Below, one piece after another: positions 14,223 through 16,115 of a stretch of 16,115 bases of DNA. Made by a program: the position numbers and the translations under genes. Under the pieces are notes generated by a model, which saw only the letters and a list, made by a program, of their open reading frames with translations, made no database searches and had not been told where the DNA came from. Positions within the stretch are counted from its first letter, which is position 1, and each line of letters opens with the position of its first letter. Source of the DNA: Candidatus Aenigmatarchaeota archaeon (GTDB taxonomy: Archaea; Aenigmatarchaeota; Aenigmatarchaeia; QMZP01; QMZT01); NCBI GenBank assembly GCA_023128965.1, contig JAGMCY010000060.1, forward strand, positions 1 through 16,115, in the 5' to 3' direction.

Positions 14223-14729
14223 ATGAATATTTGGTATCTGATAACCCTTATAGGGGAGCCGGAGATGTGGATGGTTTCCACCGGGATTCTTCTGGTTTTA
14301 TATTTATTCCTAAGGAAGAAACTGGACAATGGAAAAAAGGATGTTGTAAAAAAGGGTTTTTTCGTTTTTATAGTGAGCGTTTGGTTGACACTGGGAGTGG
14401 TCTTCGGTCTGAAAAGCGTTATAAACATCGAGAGAACCTGCATACCCTGCGAACCTCCTGTGGAGGGGTGTAATCCCTATTGTCCCAGTGACAGCACATT
14501 CCCTTCCGGGCATTCTGCAGCGATATTCGCTGTTTTCTCCTCAATTTACGTGGTCATCCGTAAGAAGTGGTTTGCCCCATTGTTCCTGATACCCTTCTTT
14601 GTGTCCATCTCCAGATATTTCCTCTTTGTCCATAACATGATCGATATCGTGTCCGGAACGGTGATAGGCGTTTTCATCCCGATAATCGTGCTCGCTCTTT
14701 ATGAGAAAATCCTAGGCTTTAAATCTTAA
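14223..14729 (+). CDS. PAP2-family membrane phosphatase with cysteine-rich loop
   Basis: Small integral membrane lipid-phosphate or polyprenyl-diphosphate phosphatase of 168 residues. The three PAP2 motifs are present: Lys64 and Arg71 (K-x6-R; the usual following proline is Thr72), PSGH at 94-97, and SRYFLFVHNMID at 130-141 (S-R-x5-H-x3-D with the nucleophile-type His137). About five hydrophobic helices are visible, so the active site faces outward as in the family. A probable role is undecaprenyl- or dolichyl-phosphate recycling for glycan assembly, but phosphatidate-type substrates are equally possible. Between motifs 1 and 2 lies CIPC and CNPYC (Cys73, 76, 83, 87), an unusual cysteine quartet in an extracytoplasmic loop. 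Its last 18 bases overlap the end of the convergent aRF1 gene. Confidence 0.85.
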   Translation: MNIWYLITLIGEPEMWMVSTGILLVLYLFLRKKLDNGKKDVVKKGFFVFIVSVWLTLGVVFGLKSVINIERTCIPCEPPVEGCNPYCPSDSTFPSGHSAAIFAVFSSIYVVIRKKWFAPLFLIPFFVSISRYFLFVHNMIDIVSGTVIGVFIPIIVLALYEKILGFKS

Positions 14730-15929
14730 AATCCCCCCTATACCGCCCATCTCCTTCAACTGGTTACCTTCCGTTGTATCGCTAGAAACCATCTCGACTT
14801 CTGTCCCCATCTCCTCCGCGAGTTTTATGATCTCATCAGTCAAATCCTTCTCCGCGAGTATCTCGTAAAGCTCTTGGCACTTTTCACATTTCTTTCCCTC
14901 TGCTTTCTCCCTTATCATCACCACTTCCTTTTCCTCCCCGCATTTCGGGCAATGGAGCCTTGCCTTCACCCAATCGAGGTGTTCGGAGATAATGAGTACT
15001 TCAACGCTCCCTGTTTTAAGCGTTTCTACAACTTCCTTTATTCCGTATATCGCAAGTCCTGAATCCTTTCCCAGCTCATCGAAGAACCTTCCCAGCAACT
15101 TCTTCTCCTTCATCACAGAAGCTTCCTTCAACGCTTCCTCCGACCTGTTCACGGTCTCATTCAAACCGTATTCCCCTGTATATGAGGTGTCCACAGCGGA
15201 GAGTATTTTCTTTTGAAAATCGTATCTCAGAAATTTGCCCTCGACAAATTTGTCCTTCACATAACCCGGTCCCCCTATTATCACACCCTTCAGATCCTTT
15301 AACTCGCTGAAGTGCTGAGAAGCGATATCACCTACCTTTTTCATGAAGTCATGAAGCAACCCTTCCCTAACCCTGGCGAAACGGGCCTGGCTCCAGCCCC
15401 CTTTATCCGTCTTCCCGGGGACGAGGGATTCCAGGTGCTTAAGGGATTTAACCTTTTTTCCATGCAATACCCCTACCTCAGCTTCGGATTTGTCAAGAAC
15501 TATCAACCCGTATATCTCCTTCTCCCTTATCATATCCTTTAAAGGGTCAAGGACGAATTTCTGGTCGCACCAGTAAAGCCTCTGTTTTAAGGGCTCGGGA
15601 GGCTCGAGCGCGTAAATCTCGATATCCGCGACACCTTCCCTTTCCGAGATGTTCCCTGAAAAAATGACCAGACCGTTCTCAGGCGTTCGCTTATAGAGTT
15701 TCAGATGCTGAATAATCCTCTCGAGCGCGGACATCACGTTCTTCTTAACGGTCTTTGACTTTATGTTCTGGGCAGTGGATTTCTCGTTCGTGATCTGGTC
15801 CACCACATTGTTGAGGTTGTGCCCGGCAGGAATATACACAGAAACGAGCTCGGTATGCCTACCCCTAAACCCGTCTAGTTCTTCGACTAAATCTTTCAGC
15901 CTTCTCTTCCGGATATCCTCCTTCGTCAT
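14712..15929 (-). CDS. prf1: Peptide chain release factor aRF1 with GGW in place of GGQ
   Basis: Class I release factor of the archaeal/eukaryotic type, expected to read all three stop codons and release the nascent chain. The 405-residue length is normal. Domain 1 holds the stop-decoding NIKS (55-58) and YxCxxxF (119-125, YWCDQKF). Domain 2 holds PGKTDKGGWSQARF (171-184), where every canonical class I factor has GGQ; here Trp179 takes the glutamine position and a Gln occurs at 181. Domain 3 carries a zinc-ribbon-like set Cys327, 330, 348 and 351. The ATG at 15929 has AAGGTG six bases upstream. Dom34/Pelota is excluded by NIKS and YxCxxxF. Stop codons TAA, TAG and TGA are all used in this window, so a working omnipotent factor is needed. 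Confidence 0.93.
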   Translation of the reverse strand: MTKEDIRKRRLKDLVEELDGFRGRHTELVSVYIPAGHNLNNVVDQITNEKSTAQNIKSKTVKKNVMSALERIIQHLKLYKRTPENGLVIFSGNISEREGVADIEIYALEPPEPLKQRLYWCDQKFVLDPLKDMIREKEIYGLIVLDKSEAEVGVLHGKKVKSLKHLESLVPGKTDKGGWSQARFARVREGLLHDFMKKVGDIASQHFSELKDLKGVIIGGPGYVKDKFVEGKFLRYDFQKKILSAVDTSYTGEYGLNETVNRSEEALKEASVMKEKKLLGRFFDELGKDSGLAIYGIKEVVETLKTGSVEVLIISEHLDWVKARLHCPKCGEEKEVVMIREKAEGKKCEKCQELYEILAEKDLTDEIIKLAEEMGTEVEMVSSDTTEGNQLKEMGGIGGILRFKA

Positions 15930-15966
15930 TCAAAACACCTTGTTTTAAAGTTTAGTTTTGTTTGCT

Positions 15967-15980
15967 TATATTTAAAAAAA
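15967..15980 (-). promoter_or_regulatory. Putative TATA box of the aRF1 gene
   Basis: On the minus strand this reads TTTTTTTAAATATA, centred about 43 bases upstream of the aRF1 ATG. Transcription would start near 15946, leaving a short leader that still contains the AAGGTG ribosome binding site (15936-15941). Confidence 0.55.
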
Positions 15981-15987
15981 GCGTATG

Positions 15988-16115
15988 TCATACCCTTGTC
16001 TGGAATCTAATGGAATCCTGGAATATATCGGGATTCAAGGTCAGAACTTCCTCAAACATCACGAAATTCACATCGTAATCACTCTTCTGTTTGTACTCGC
16101 TTTCGCTCGAATACT
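15988..16115 (-). CDS. C-terminal end of an unidentified protein (partial)
   Basis: A minus-strand frame enters from the right edge and stops with TGA at 15988-15990, giving the last 41 residues, which end FQDSIRFQTRV. The stretch is hydrophilic and acidic, with VNFVMFEEVLTLNPDIFQD in the middle, and its codons resemble the neighbours more than the alternative plus-strand frame does. It lies 58 bases upstream of aRF1 on the same strand, but the TATA box between them suggests aRF1 is transcribed separately. No family is recognisable from so short a fragment. Confidence 0.5.
   Translation of the reverse strand, partial: YSSESEYKQKSDYDVNFVMFEEVLTLNPDIFQDSIRFQTRV

Noticed and set aside
14712..15929. 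Interpretation of the release factor as a Dom34/Pelota or a pseudogene
   Set aside because: Pelota lacks NIKS and YxCxxxF, both of which are present here, and the frame is intact from a good ribosome binding site to the stop, so it is a genuine aRF1-family gene despite the altered loop.
15985..16115. Plus-strand open frame starting at ATG 15985 and running off the right edge
   Set aside because: Its codons look unlike the neighbours, there is no ribosome binding site, and the TATA-like tract is far too close to the ATG. The opposite-strand frame is the better candidate.

Overview
The window is archaeal. It carries archaeal-type ribosomal proteins S13 (rps13), S4, S11 and L3, an omnipotent a/eRF1-type release factor, an aspartate carbamoyltransferase made of PyrB plus the zinc regulatory chain PyrI, TATA-type promoter elements a short distance upstream of starts, and GGTGA-type ribosome binding sites. 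The exact lineage cannot be read from the sequence. The broken ribosomal gene order and the lysine/glutamate-rich tail on S13 would suit a deep-branching or DPANN-like archaeon, but that is inference. Coding density is very high: no stretch over about 160 bases lacks a gene, and I saw no tRNA, rRNA, CRISPR array or insertion sequence.

Left arm (1-5153, all minus strand). Reading in the direction of transcription, there is a secreted, membrane-anchored CARDB/COG1361-type protein, an ABC ATPase of the LolD/MacB class, two different FtsX/MacB-type permeases, and then an APC-family amino acid permease that runs off the left edge. The first four look like one transport or envelope-remodelling operon with a heterodimeric permease.

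Middle (5314-11660, plus strand). A tightly packed de novo pyrimidine operon runs pyrB-pyrI-pyrD-pyrK-pyrC-pyrE-[LOG/DprA-like]-pyrF. Most junctions overlap by 4 or 8 bases, which implies translational coupling. Everything from carbamoyl phosphate to UMP is present; carbamoyl-phosphate synthetase is not in the window. Two members stand out: a LOG/SLOG-fold protein of unknown role wedged between pyrE and pyrF, and a long 'subfamily 2' PyrF of a type better known from bacteria.

Right arm (11748-16115). Its own promoter precedes rps13-rps4-rps11, the start of the archaeal alpha-operon-like cluster. In place of rpoD the next gene is rpl3, which normally heads the S10 cluster. A small PAP2-type membrane phosphatase follows, and its end overlaps the end of a convergent gene for release factor aRF1. 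That aRF1 has the NIKS and YxCxxxF decoding motifs but reads GGW-S-Q where class I release factors have the catalytic GGQ. This is the most surprising observation in the window. The C-terminus of an unidentified minus-strand gene enters from the right edge.
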